NCBI GenBank assembly: GCA_037577475.1
Contig: CM075187.1
Coordinates: 2,172,546-2,236,545, forward strand
Direction of reading: 5' to 3'
Length of the DNA: 64,000 nucleotides
Source: Chaunax sp. Z400
Taxonomy: Eukaryota > Chordata > Actinopteri > Lophiiformes > Chaunacidae
Under the pieces are notes generated by a model. It saw only the letters and a list, made by a program, of their open reading frames with translations. It ran no database searches and was not told the origin of the DNA. A program made the translations under genes and the position numbers. Below, piece by piece: positions 51,601-59,936 of the stretch (its first letter is position 1; the number at the start of each line of letters is the position of its first letter).

Positions 51601-53349
51601 AAACAAAGCAACATAAGCGAGACAGGAGTCAACGATCCTTGCCCTACCTGCTTGCACCATAGCCTGTTGCCTCTTAAAGGCATCCATGTCACCAGGGTTT
51701 GTAATTGTGCCAGGAACCCCTTGGTGTCCCTGAGAGAAAAAAAAGAAATGAGTGAGGTGTTTCCTCTTACAAAACATTCTCAATAGAATCTAGGAGAGGA
51801 ACTACATAATAGAAGTGTTGCTTCTTTAACCTGAAACTGCTGCTGGACAGAGAAAGCTGCAGAAACATTGGGAGGAAGTTGTGTTGCTATGGCAACAGGT
51901 GTCACTGCTTGGCCATCCTTTCCAGTGACAACCTTTACCTGAAAAAGATTTGAAAGAGGAACAACAGTCATTGGATGAAAGTCCTACTGTACTTGTACTC
52001 ACAGTAAGAACCAGCCAAAGCAATACCTCATCATTAATGACCTCAGACTGCTCCTCTTCTTCCTCTTCCTCTTCAATATCCAAGTCATTCTGTCTCAAGT
52101 AGGTATACAAGGGAACACAGGGCTTCTTCTTAAAGGCCAAGTAGTCCATCATGTTGCCTTGGAGATGCTGCAGAAAGAAAAGCTCAATCAGATATTCTTT
52201 AAACACTTCTTTCAGGCTCTCCATCTTCTTGGTGTGGTGCTCCAAGCACTGTTTTCTCAGCTGGGCAATCTCTGGCGTAGAAGGAGCAATTTCTTCTAAC
52301 TTCTTGGGAGCCTGCTTCTTCATAGTGCCCAAAGCCATGCTGGTGGATGCAAGAGGATTGCTGGGGATCCCCTGTGTTGGACTGTGGAGGGATGGGCTAG
52401 AGGGCGGAATGGAGGAGGGTATACTGAATGATGCTGTGCCCGTTGCTCCTACTCCAGCAACCACACCTTGTGACGTCTTCTCAAATATCATAGGGCGTGC
52501 CAGCTGTCCTTGAATGATACTACTGATTTGTGGAGGTAGGTTGGAAGTGGTGATGTGACCAGGGCTGCCCAGTGTAGAAAGAGCAGCACCACTGGCCACA
52601 GGACTTTGAGGTCCGAGGTGGTGGATGGTGCCTCCAGTCTGTGAGTGAGGCTGAGAGAGCCGACGTTCCCTCACAGAGCCTGGTACTCCAGGAGAGGCCA
52701 GCTGCACCTGGCCAGGTGTGGCTGGGGCAATCTGGGCTAGTCCCGTCCCCTCCTGGTAAACAAAGTGGCCACTTCCTGATGGACTGCCTAAACTGATTTG
52801 CCGCACTAACATACCAGCTTCAACAAATCGTGTTGGACTCTGTCCACACACACCCAATGCTGCTGCAGGTGCTCCTGGCCTTGTCACACCTTGCAGAGGG
52901 ACTGGGCTGTGCTGGGTGGGACTTTGGGGCTGTATGGGCTGGGGAACAGGTGAAGTGACCTGAATGTATGAGGATGGAGCATGCTCAAACCTCCACTGAG
53001 GTGTAGTATGCTGGAAGCCAGGGGATGCAGGGTTTTGGATGGGGAGTGAGGTCAGAGTGATCTGCTGGTTACCAGTCACCATCTGTCCCACATTTTGGAG
53101 AGTGATGTTCATGTTCTGGCCAGTGACTGGGCTACGACTCATGATTATCTGATAGTTAGGCGACTGGGGGGCCGATGGGCTGGCAGCGGAGGAAAATGTG
53201 GTCACAGGGGATTGAGGATGGTTAACCGTAGTTTGCTGCTGGGTAACTGCCATGGTGGGCTGCTGCTGCTCCTCTGCTTCAGACCCACTGACAGACTTAG
53301 ATCTCTGGAGCTGTCGTTGCATATTCTGTGATCCACTTCCATGGTGCAT
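28310..53349 (-). CDS. ep400: E1A-binding protein p400, complete coding region (53 coding exons, spliced)
   Basis: SNF2-family ATPase of the TIP60/NuA4 remodelling complex, which exchanges histone variants H2A.Z/H3.3 in the nucleus. Exons were placed by eye from splice sites, frame and similarity to human EP400. In transcript order: 52027-53349, 51831-51938, 51648-51729, 51272-51391, 49258-49652, 48852-49151, 48548-48733, 48308-48448, 48134-48212, 47944-47981, 47796-47853, 47603-47692, 46743-46856, 46461-46651, 46209-46386, 45965-46101, 45676-45845, 45327-45501, 45086-45231, 43957-44143, 43263-43432, 42924-43111, 41181-41456, 38848-39021, 38218-38370, 38037-38107, 37640-37929, 37319-37521, 36915-37084, 35814-36010, 35557-35668, 35100-35384, 34882-34956, 34618-34752, 34492-34536, 34147-34300, 33707-33942, 33406-33579, 33273-33320, 33045-33181, 32738-32794, 32567-32645, 32159-32326, 32029-32074, 31842-31948, 31494-31692, 31280-31413, 30890-31129, 30580-30754, 30212-30366, 29925-30083, 29748-29825, 28310-28624. 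The sum is 9,423 nt with every junction in phase, giving 3,140 residues, close to the human protein of about 3,160. It starts MHHGSGSQN, like human MHHGTGPQN. Confidence 0.96.
29235..29665. repeat. Family D foldback fragment inside an ep400 intron
   Basis: Carries the same ordered blocks (CAGCGACCTATAGGA, CATGAAGCTTCATATGTA, CACTGCTTCTGTGTACCTAA, TTTGTCCACAAGAGTAAA, CCAGGACAAATGG) as the 6808-7722 right half. It lies in the intron between the last two coding exons of ep400 (28625-29747). Confidence 0.6.
33273..33579 (-). CDS. ep400: ep400 exons 39-40: SANT/Myb-like domain
   Basis: The domain runs from the end of exon 38 (PEWLISEDWALLQ) into exon 39 (AVKQLLELPLNLTIVSPAHTP, NWDLVSDVVNS, RIYRSPKQCRNRYENVI). 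This is the spaced-tryptophan, three-helix pattern of a SANT/Myb module, at residues about 2375-2442, and it is almost identical to human. In the TIP60 complex the EP400 SANT region binds and modulates the acetyltransferase. Exon 40 (48 bp) adds a basic tail, NPKKKTKSIYK. Confidence 0.95.
33707..35384 (-). CDS. ep400: ep400 exons 33-38: post-ATPase region
   Basis: Six exons encode residues about 2075-2384. Conserved blocks are RTIRDLFEV, EEFVVLHQEPSASEAISPRVARPYI, LTPIERYALHYLEYLH, LFTYTREDAYNM, EYVFDAEDGHTEIMP, LWTPPTPPQDDNDIYIDSVM, LPPVYIRKEHKRLKMDPS, and PFAKPLPSLVKP leading into DNPEWLISEDWALLQ. Exon 33 contains a Glu/Gln run (35200-35220, CTG repeats on the plus strand) absent from human at that length. 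Exon 36 is only 45 bp. Exon 38 has a CAGCAG acceptor (33940-33945), so one Ala may be alternatively included; its donor (CAG|GTCCTG) is weak. Confidence 0.92.
35557..37084 (-). CDS. ep400: ep400 exons 30-32: SNF2 ATPase C-lobe
   Basis: Three exons encode residues about 1915-2074. Motifs seen are RRVLIFTQMVKMLDILEAFL (motif IV region), FVRVDESFTPDEQQ, DADTIIFYDTDLNPSMDARTQ (motif V) and EWCDKIGRSKDIHIYR (motif VI). Canonical SNF2 motif VI has an RIGQ core; here it is KIGRS, close to the human EP400 RIGRC. The exons end with NSIEEKLLKNGTKDLIREVAAQGTDYTLAFLTQ, again nearly human. Intron 30 (36011-36914) shows no coding or RNA feature I can name. Confidence 0.94.
37319..44143 (-). CDS. ep400: ep400 exons 21-29: long insertion between the ATPase lobes
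   Basis: Nine exons encode residues about 1345-1914. INO80/SWR1-class remodelers carry a large insertion here. The flanks are conserved (ALKTGHFVSVLQVL, LQRVCNHPELV, SIFDLVNNENRLTRY). The interior is Thr/Ser/Pro-rich with islands such as FQPVQYGTKPEGR, LSQRLVLTSQAQARLP, VVKIAQLANIAGSQNRI and TPVTLQFQGNKFTLSPSQLRQLT, all clear matches to human. Exon 28 has ANERRCSRRVLYGSDLL. Intron 24 (39022-41180, 2.2 kb) is the largest inside this block and contains a (TA)n microsatellite. Exon 25 has two in-frame donors 9 nt apart. Confidence 0.92.
39022..41180 (-). other. ep400: ep400 intron 24
   Basis: A 2.2-kb intron between the SQARLP and GDVVKIAQ exons. Contains two (TA)n tracts. A plus-strand frame at 40534-40812 is AT-rich and has no support. 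No snoRNA boxes were recognised with confidence. Confidence 0.6.
39606..39648. repeat. (TA)n microsatellite in ep400 intron 24
   Basis: About 20 TA units; a shorter (TA)n lies at 39366-39380 in the same intron. Confidence 0.9.
41457..42923 (-). other. ep400: ep400 intron 23
   Basis: A 1.5-kb intron. The stretch at 42300-42560 looks like a worn interspersed repeat (GCTAGCTCCATGGCTATC, AGAGTATAGTACTCTGGTGC), but there is no second copy in the window to prove it. Confidence 0.4.
45086..46386 (-). CDS. ep400: ep400 exons 16-20: SNF2 ATPase N-lobe
   Basis: Five exons encode residues about 1076-1344. Motif I (Walker A) is ILADETGLGKTVQ with the catalytic Lys near residue 1119; human has ADEAGLGKTVQ. 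Motif II reads VLDEVQ near residue 1216 instead of canonical DEAH, as human EP400 also deviates (IDEMQ). Other conserved blocks are LREYQQIGVDWL, GPHLIVVRTC, NSFHVCVTSY, LLINTPLQNT and FILRRSKRDVEKQLPKKYEH. Exon 19 needs an unusual donor (AGG|GTCGGT at 45326) to keep the human-like HRVIQPFILRR reading; the stronger-looking GTATAC three bases downstream of that GT breaks the frame. Confidence 0.94.
46461..48212 (-). CDS. ep400: ep400 exons 10-15: acidic linker before the ATPase
   Basis: Six short exons (38-191 bp) encode residues about 886-1075. Exons 11-13 carry a basic AKKRKASSSLFDED patch followed by Glu-rich sequence (EESTIEEQEVMEGE), comparable with human GRKRKAS and the following acidic run. 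Exon 14 is acidic and ends DEDDMDETE. Exon 15 holds IDTLLSVDQYRVADRA and LPKGSFRTTSS, matching human LIDSLFIMDQFKAAERM and LPKGSARVTTS. Exon 11, at 38 bp, is the shortest in the gene and would be missed by most gene finders. Confidence 0.9.
47430..47490 (+). mobile_element. 3' end of a LINE in ep400 intron 13
   Basis: GTTCCCCACGGGGATCAATA followed by AAGCATTTCTGATTCTGACT is the well-known 3' terminus of a fish LINE ending in a TTCTGA repeat. The preceding 100 bp of ATTCATTT repeats is probably part of it. Confidence 0.55.
48308..48733 (-). CDS. ep400: ep400 exons 8-9: HSA domain
   Basis: These exons encode residues 777-885. The core PKSHWDYLLEEMQWMAADFA, then QERRWKQAAAKK and IAREVEFFWSNIEQ, is the helicase-SANT-associated (HSA) domain of INO80/SWR1-class remodelers. 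In this family the HSA helix recruits actin and actin-related proteins (BAF53a in the human complex). The match to human EP400 is close over the whole block. Exon 8 is 186 bp and exon 9 is 141 bp, both phase 0, so either could be skipped without a frameshift. Confidence 0.95.
48852..51938 (-). CDS. ep400: ep400 exons 3-7: conserved linker and Gln/Pro-rich region
   Basis: Five exons encode residues 442-776. Exon 3 carries VKVVTGKDGQ and VAIATQLPP, nearly identical to human. Exons 4-5 carry DAFKRQQAM and KRPRIDVG, a basic stretch equivalent to human KRPRLEVG. Exon 6 (49258-49652) is Gln/Pro-rich with the conserved QYDPSKGPPVQNAASLHTP. Exon 7 (48852-49151) is Ser/Thr/Pro-rich and poorly conserved. 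Phases run 0, 1, 1, 0, 0 without a break. Intron 5 (49653-51271, 1.6 kb) holds nothing I could identify. Confidence 0.93.
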
Positions 53350-53384
53350 TGCGTGGCACTGTTACAATGTCTAAACACAATAAT
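52027..53384 (-). CDS. ep400: ep400 exon 2: start codon and Ser/Pro/Gln-rich N terminus
   Basis: This is the first coding exon. The acceptor is at 53385 (CTTTCCACAG), 35 nt of 5' UTR follow, and the ATG is at 53347-53349. It encodes 441 residues of low-complexity sequence matching human EP400: SPSAPQSPNYQI, an MNITLQ block, TIHHLGPQSP and NLPPQISSIIQGQL. The last part is better conserved and ordered: a helical segment (KEVFKEYLIELFFLQHLQGN) and an acidic run of eight Glu ending SEVINDE. The donor is GAG|GTATTG at 52026. The conserved helical segment probably contacts partners, but this is inferred. Reading on past 52027 gives only intron translation. Confidence 0.95.
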
Positions 53385-53693
53385 CTGTGGAAAGGGCACA
53401 GCAAAGCACAACAATAAGTGATTGTAACTATTTAATGTCACCCCATAAGGCTAAGAAATATTTGTCTGGTAAATCATCCACATATTACATATACTAAGAA
53501 CAAAAATTAGAAATATTATAAAAGACGATATTGAGATTGCGATGTGAGCCATGTTTTAGTGTGAATGGTAATTTTTGCATTTTATTTTCACTGAAAAAAT
53601 ATAAGAATAAAACATTTTAATTATATGATTTTTGCTGGGGTCTATACCAAGTAAACATGCTCCATCATGTATCATTTGTAGCCCAGGGCATCT

Positions 53694-54640
53694 CTGTAGC
53701 ATCACAATGCTTCATTATCTCCGCCAACTAGATTTGGGAAAGGTTATGTGATCACTCGCCTTTACTTGTCTGTCTGTTTGTCTGCAAGATGTCTTGAAAA
53801 GTTATCAAAAGACTTTGATGGAATTTTGTATAGGAGTGGATCTTGGGTCAAGGAAGAGTTGATTAAATTTTGAGGTTGATGCAGAGTCTGGATTACTTTT
53901 TCACTTTCTTCAACATTGTGAGATAGGACCTTTTTTAAACATTTTGTCAATATCATTAACAAATAATAATAGGCCAATCAATACAAAAAACTCCCAATGG
54001 AGTTCTAATTGATGATATGTTTTAACACATTTTACATTTATCAAAAATTTGCTGATCCTGCAATTCGGATATTGCATCTTTTCTTACAATTTTAGTATTT
54101 TTTTATGTAGTTGTTCAGTACCAAAAACAGATCCAACCTGGTCCCCAATTTCAAATATCTTGATGGATTGTAGCTTTTCAAAATGAGAGTGTACATCGAT
54201 ATATACGTTTTAACTGTTAGAGATTTTCCCATACCATTATAATGAAGCATGTATACCAACATACTGTACATATATCAATATCTCTGACTTAAAATGATAA
54301 ACAGAGGATTTCGTCCATATCGCCCACTTCTGATATTAAACAAGCAAATATAACAATCTTAAATGCATACACAAATACACAGAGGTAAGAATGTATTTCC
54401 ACCAAGTATTCTAAAAATATTTTGGCCAGCTGCTGGGCAGTAATTTTAACACCTGGCACATCACATATTTACCTCTACCTCCGAATAAAAATCTGGATCA
54501 ATCAGATTTAAATGGTTTCCAGTCAAAAATCCAGTAATCTTAAATTATGGTTACGGGGCTATGAGTTTGATTTTGGATAAGGCTTGATTGAAATAAAGGG
54601 GACTGTTGGGCATTAGCGGAGGTATGTGCTCTACCGGGTC
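53694..54640 (+). repeat. Family B repeat in ep400 intron 1
   Basis: Starts CTCCGCCAACTAGATTTGGG, then TTTGTCTGCAAGATGTCTTG, CAACATTGTGAGATAGGACC, and ends AATAAAGGGGACTGTTGGGC followed by GCGGAGGTATGTGCTCTACC. It takes up about half of intron 1 (53385-55368); the rest of that intron shows nothing I can name. Confidence 0.6.
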
Positions 54641-55368
54641 CCACTCTAGTATTACAGTATTTGAGTAGTTACTGAGGTGGTGGGTGTTAATGGAAAAAAA
54701 TAAGGTCTGTCATCTTTAACCTCTGAACAGAGCACTTTTAACAGTCCATCTTTTACAAAACAAACCTGCAACCCAACGTTACACCTATGTGCACCTTTAA
54801 GTGAGCGACAGGAAATGTCTATATAGCCAGATATATAGATTGTCATGTAATGGGAATAATGGGCTTGGTACTTGGTGATAACGCTACTGATACTTGGTGA
54901 TGATGATTTATACCGTTACCTTTGGCCTATTACAATAACGTATATTGTGTTGAAAAATCTTATGTTGTTGTAAACTATGCGTCTTATCACCACAATAACG
55001 ACATAATACTTAAAACCAAAATGACCTGCACATAGCTTTTTCTCCCATGTACAAGCTCAAATTTTCATTGTTAAGACGTTATCGTTAGCTCCCACTCTTC
55101 CAGTTTCGCGTAAGGTTAGCAAACGCTAGCGAATAGCAAATACCAGGATAATAAAGCATGGATGTAAGATCAGGTAATAAATAGACGGGACGTAGATCAT
55201 GTATATTAAAGTGCAACATCCTAAATTATCCTGTTTGTGCCATTTTATTAAGAACAGAGAACCTTACTACGGGACGCTTGCTAGCCAAAGCTAATGATTA
55301 GCTTATTATTGCTAGCAGGCCGGCTGTCTTGAATAAATGCATTTAATCACCTCAACAGTGTTACTTAC

Positions 55369-55545
55369 AGGGAATGGGGCTTCTGTAGTAGTTTCATAAA
55401 TACTAGGTCATATTTACAAAAAATTTCATGCTGTAACAAATATTATTCCTCGAAAAAATAAAATATCAATATTGCTAGCGGCTACTCAATGTTTTGGAGT
55501 TAATTTCATTCAACAACATGGCGACCGCGGCAACCTTTTCAGTAA
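55369..55545 (-). promoter_or_regulatory. ep400: ep400 non-coding exon 1 and core promoter with YY1-like site
   Basis: A strong donor (CT|GTAAGTAAC) at 55368 would splice to the exon 2 acceptor at 53385 across a 2-kb intron. Just upstream, at 55512-55530, the minus strand reads CGGTCGCCATGTTGTTG, matching the YY1 core CCATNTTG that often marks housekeeping gene starts in this orientation. The transcription start should lie near 55,520-55,545; the exact position is inferred. No TATA box was seen at a suitable distance. Confidence 0.6.
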
Positions 55546-55964
55546 CCCGGATCTAGTTCATTCTCCAGGAAGTGTGATAACAGGAAAACGATGAAGTTTT
55601 TGTTTTTTTCTTTTTTTCTTTCACCACAATTGTGAAAAATTCAATACAATCAATATGGCAAAAAATGTTTTTTTTCTCCAAAAATTTCATTTTGTGGATA
55701 TAAAATTTAGGTAAGATAATAAGCAGATTGGTAATGAAACGTTCATAAATATTAATATTAATATTCATCAATATGGCAAATAACATCGTAAAAAAACACT
55801 TCATAAACAGACATCAGACAAGCATTATATTACACATACAAACATTTAATGCATTTACGGGTTTGTATAAACAAAAAATTGACTAAATTAGAAAGATGTG
55901 TAAGAAAACAGAAAAATAAAATGAAAACAAAACACTAGGGGTTTTCAAGTTCATCTATTAAGTT

Positions 55965-57150
55965 CCAGAGTTTCACAAAATTTTTCTTCATTCATTTCAG
56001 TGAAAGGAAGTAATGACATAGTTCCTTGTGTAATATGTGTATTTGGGTTGAGTTTTAAGGAATCTATTCTCGTGTAAGAATTTACCAAGGATAACGATTA
56101 CATTAGTAGCTAAGTCATGTGTCACATTTTTCAAAATTTTACCAAAAATGACATTTTCTTTTGTGAACATAGAGAAATTATCAATTTTAGGAAATAATCA
56201 ATAATGTAGATCTTCCCAAAAAGCAATGGCAAATTTACATTCATATAATAAATGCTCTGTTGTTTCGATCTCTTCAAAACAATAAGATGAAGTTAAAATA
56301 CCTGTTAACATCCAAACATATATTTTCTTCTTTTTGTTTTATGTAGGTTTTATATGTGTTTGATTTTAAAATTCAAATCTAAGAAAAATATTTTACAATA
56401 CATTTTTTTATTTTCACTTGCTGAACTCCTCACCCACAAATGCAAATCCAGTGGTACTAAACCAAACCGTTCTTTGCCGTCATTAAAAGTGAACTGTACA
56501 ATGGATGGATGAGTTTATATTGATAGCACACTAGAGCTATTATGACAGTCTTTGTGACCTTGCAGGATTGATTTTGGAGCATCTATGACAGTTGGAGCAA
56601 TAATTTAGACTTGAATTGAATATCCTTGAATATTTTCCTCCCTTTGCCAGTAACCCTGGGACTTGTGTTATGTATTTTGTGTGTCCTATATGTATTTCAT
56701 ATGTGAAAAGTTTTTAAAAAAAGATGAAAGAACGACATTAGTTGCAGTCAAAACAAGAGGCATCAGAAAATAGCACATTGCCTGGGCCCCCGAAACTTCA
56801 TACAAGGTACAATTGAAATAGCCAACTAGCTTCCCCCATAAGTCATTTTCCTGATGATATTGCCCATTAATTTAAATACTTTTTCCATAAAAGTGTGAGC
56901 AGGACACGATGTCTACCTCAGTACATGAAATTATAACAAAATGGAACAAAAATTCTAAATAGCAAAAGTCTTGACTTCATTATCAAAAATTATTTAACGA
57001 TTTTTGAGATGTGCTTCTGAAACTGACCCCATTCACATCTAAGTTTAATCCTTTAAAATAAAAAATTTAAATCCCCAAAATATCAAAAAGTGCCTCTTTA
57101 GTACATGGGATGTGTTTGTATAAAAGCTTTTTAAAATACACTGAATGCTT
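55965..57150 (-). mobile_element. Decayed L1-like non-LTR retrotransposon (ORF2 C-terminal part)
   Basis: On the minus strand, 55,990-56,280 translates as the end of an L1/Tx1-type ORF2: FEEIETTEHLLYECKFAIAF, WEDLHY, one in-frame stop, LFPKIDNFSMFTKENVIFGK, then IVILGKFLHENRFLKTQPKY. The H-L-x-x-E-C and FW-D/E patterns are typical of the post-RT region of fish L1 elements. Upstream, other frames show ERFGLVPLDLHLWVRSS, ISCTEVDIVSCSHFYGKS and EALFDILGI, also typical of L1 ORF2, with frameshifts and stops between them. It is dead and truncated at its 5' end. It lies between the ulk1 3' end and the ep400 promoter and is not a cellular gene. Confidence 0.75.
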
Positions 57151-57224
57151 TTTATCCATTTGCATAGATGGAGGAGTATATGTAGGTCAACAATTGTAAT
57201 TTAGGGCAGATGTTATGACAAAAC

Positions 57225-58154
57225 TAAAAAAGCCAATTCAATACATTTATTTCATCACAGTGTTTAAAACTTTTTTGGCAAATTTGACTGTCAGTCATAA
57301 AATAAAAGTAGAAAAAGCAGTTTGATAAATTCCAAGAAAACTTCCGTTTAAACACTAAAAATTACACAAAATTCTAATGTGTTATTGAAAGAAAGGCAAA
57401 AATTACATATAAAGTCACTCACAAATTAGCACAACCTTTTACCATTAATGCAGACATCTGAAAAATAAAAAGCTAAAGTGCACACATACACACAAACAGC
57501 AGATAAACATCAGTGTAAAACTAAACTAATTCAAATGTCAAAATACACTTATTGCAGTCTGATGAAAGTCTTCATGACAAAGACAATCATTCTGTATGAG
57601 GTCAAGATTTCATTTCATTACCTTTACATTCACTATTCTGCTGTGGTGAAATACGGATTAAAGTAGGCACGCTTTCACTATTGTTGCTACACATTTGCAA
57701 TATTTGGTCGTTTCATCCAAACTCCTGTTGGCGGGTGAACTTACTGTCCACACAGCCTCACACACACACTTCAAATACAGAACATTTCTGTTTCAAGTAC
57801 AACGCATTTAAAATCAGCAGGTATTTAGACCCATTACTCTTTGTGCAAAACAACACACTAGCACATACGTCTGTAACAAAACAAATACTGAGAACAATTT
57901 ACCTGATCAAAACATTCAAACTGTCAAAATACAATCTGTCCTGTCCAACACTGGGATTCCTTTCTGTTCATACATTCATGCAAAGATGGGATGGTGGGAT
58001 GAGAGCAGATGCTCCAGTGGTCATTTTCCTTGAACACAGATAAAAGTGCATGTGTGCACCGACAGACCAGAGGCATCCATCAACACTGAGGAGAGATGGA
58101 CGATGCAAGGTAGTGAAGTTACTGTAGAGGCAGATGTAGAGCTCATGGATGCTG
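57225..58154 (-). other. ulk1: ulk1 3' UTR with polyadenylation signal
   Basis: AT-rich sequence downstream of the ulk1 stop. A canonical AATAAA on the minus strand lies at 57246-57251, within AAATAAATG, suggesting an end near 57,225. The signal falls about 75 bp short of the decayed LINE. Plus-strand open frames at 57,478-58,412 are antisense to this UTR and look non-coding. Confidence 0.5.
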
Positions 58155-59936
58155 TTAAACCTGCAGGGCAGAGAGGCGTCGCTCAATACACTGCTTACCT
58201 GTGAACGACAGAAATGGGAAATGATGATTAGAATAAAATCTAGTCAAGATCACATAAGGAATCCATTCCTATGTGATCCGACTCCAGCGTTTAAGCTGCT
58301 ACTGTGTGGTTTTGTGTGTCGTAGTTACATACATTTATTGATACTGTCGACGTCCTTTGGCTCCGCGATGATTCTGGACAGACCCTCCATCAGCAAAAGG
58401 GCTTTATGGTAGCGCTGGACTGAAGCCGTGCCATAGTGGAACATCTCATCTAAAGCAGCAGACTGTACCTGAACGCATCAAGAACACACACATTAAAGGA
58501 ACAGGTCACCCCCACCTACTCTGCCCCGTGTCGATAGAAAGTCAGGTGAAGTTTTGAAAAAGTATTTCTGGAGCTTCACAGCAAAATAACATTTCAACAT
58601 TCTCCTAAACACCTGAAGAAGATTTCGACTAGTTAGAAAATATAAATATAAATATAAATAATATAAATAAAAAATAAATAAATATAACAACCAAAAACAA
58701 GCATTAAATGGTTCCATAGAGCTCATACGGCACAATCCAAGTCATTATGTAAGACATAATGTACATCCTTTATCACTGTAGCCTCTGAGCTAAATCCATG
58801 AGCATGCACCCTGTCTAGTCTATGGAGGGTGCACAAGCTGCTGCATGACTGTAACTGCACCGCAGTGTTTCCCTGCTGCCTGGAACAGAGAGGGGTCTGC
58901 TGAAGCTGCAGCTGTGAGCACTGAGGAACGCCCAGACTGCAAATCCATGTTGATCTGGTCTAGAGGCGCATGTAGACGTGTTCGAGGCCCGTTCTCAGGT
59001 GGGTCACGTACAGACACTTTTATCTTAGAGGCTACAGAGAGAATCTTAGACTCATTTTAAAAGTAGTCTCCATCGTCTTTACTCGTTTAAAAGAACGCTG
59101 CATCGCTGTTTTTTTCACTCGACCTTCCATCGTGGGTGAGAAGATAATGTCTGAATTTTCTTTGTTGTTTGAACAGTTCTTTTAAGGCTTAGATGGAGAT
59201 GCACATGGAATAGAATCTGATCTGGAGTGACTTTCAGCATCGCCTGCTGTGATGGGAGCTCACCATGTGCACAGTGTGGCTGTAGAGGAGCCTCTCTGCT
59301 GAGAGTCCATTAAAGCGCTCCATAAGCTTCTGTTTGTCAAGCAAGAAGGTCTGCAGCCGGTGGTTGAGGGAGCGACAGGACGCTACACAGTTCTTGTACA
59401 GCTCGTTCAGCTTCCTGATGGCTGCACACAGGAAATAAGACGTTTAATCATCATAATAACATCAGGCTGCTGACTATAACACCCAAAAGCTCTTGTCCTT
59501 CCTGCAGAACAACAAACATTTATCAGCCACCTGCAGGTCAGTGGTCTCACCTTGTTTGACCGTAGCAGAGGGATGGAGTTGGCCTTGTTTGATGTTCTCT
59601 TTAGCAGCATGCAGGGCTGATGACAGAAACTCCTCAGCCTTCATGTACAACACTAACTGCTCTGCATAGCTGGAATACACACAGAACAAACAGAGGTCAC
59701 ACCCGAGAAGATCCATGAAGGAAGGCAGAGACGGTTACATGTTGAGAAAACAACTCTCACCTCCACTCTTTGCTCAGAAGGCTGATCTGGTCCGTCACCA
59801 GACTCTGCTCTAGAAAGGAAATATCAGGACTGCCGACGACGTCGAGCTCCGGGTCCTTAGAAGAAGCCAGTTCCATGACGCAGAGGACGAAAGCCAGGGT
59901 GAAACGCAGGTCGCCCAGAGCGTCTGTATGAGCCTG
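58155..59936 (-). CDS. ulk1: ulk1 C-terminal EAT domain (tandem MIT-like), five exons and stop
   Basis: Exons 59761-59936, 59551-59669, 59264-59421, 58333-58468 and 58155-58198 encode about 210 residues of helical sequence. The region binds ATG13 and membranes in the ULK1 family. Visible matches to human: DQISLLSKEW (human SREW), YAEQLVLYMKAEEFLSSAL, RKLNELYKNCVASC, LDKQKLMERF, AERLLYSHTVHMVQSAALDE, RYHKALLLMEGL and CKQCIERRLSAL. The protein ends QV and the TAA is at 58155-58157; human ends LLTGICA, so the last few residues differ. The intron at 58469-59263 carries a complete foldback repeat. Confidence 0.93.

Noticed and set aside
28625..53384. H/ACA snoRNA (SNORA49) expected in an EP400 intron
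   Set aside because: Human EP400 hosts this RNA, but I could not identify H and ACA boxes with a two-hairpin fold by eye, so nothing is annotated. A covariance-model search would decide.
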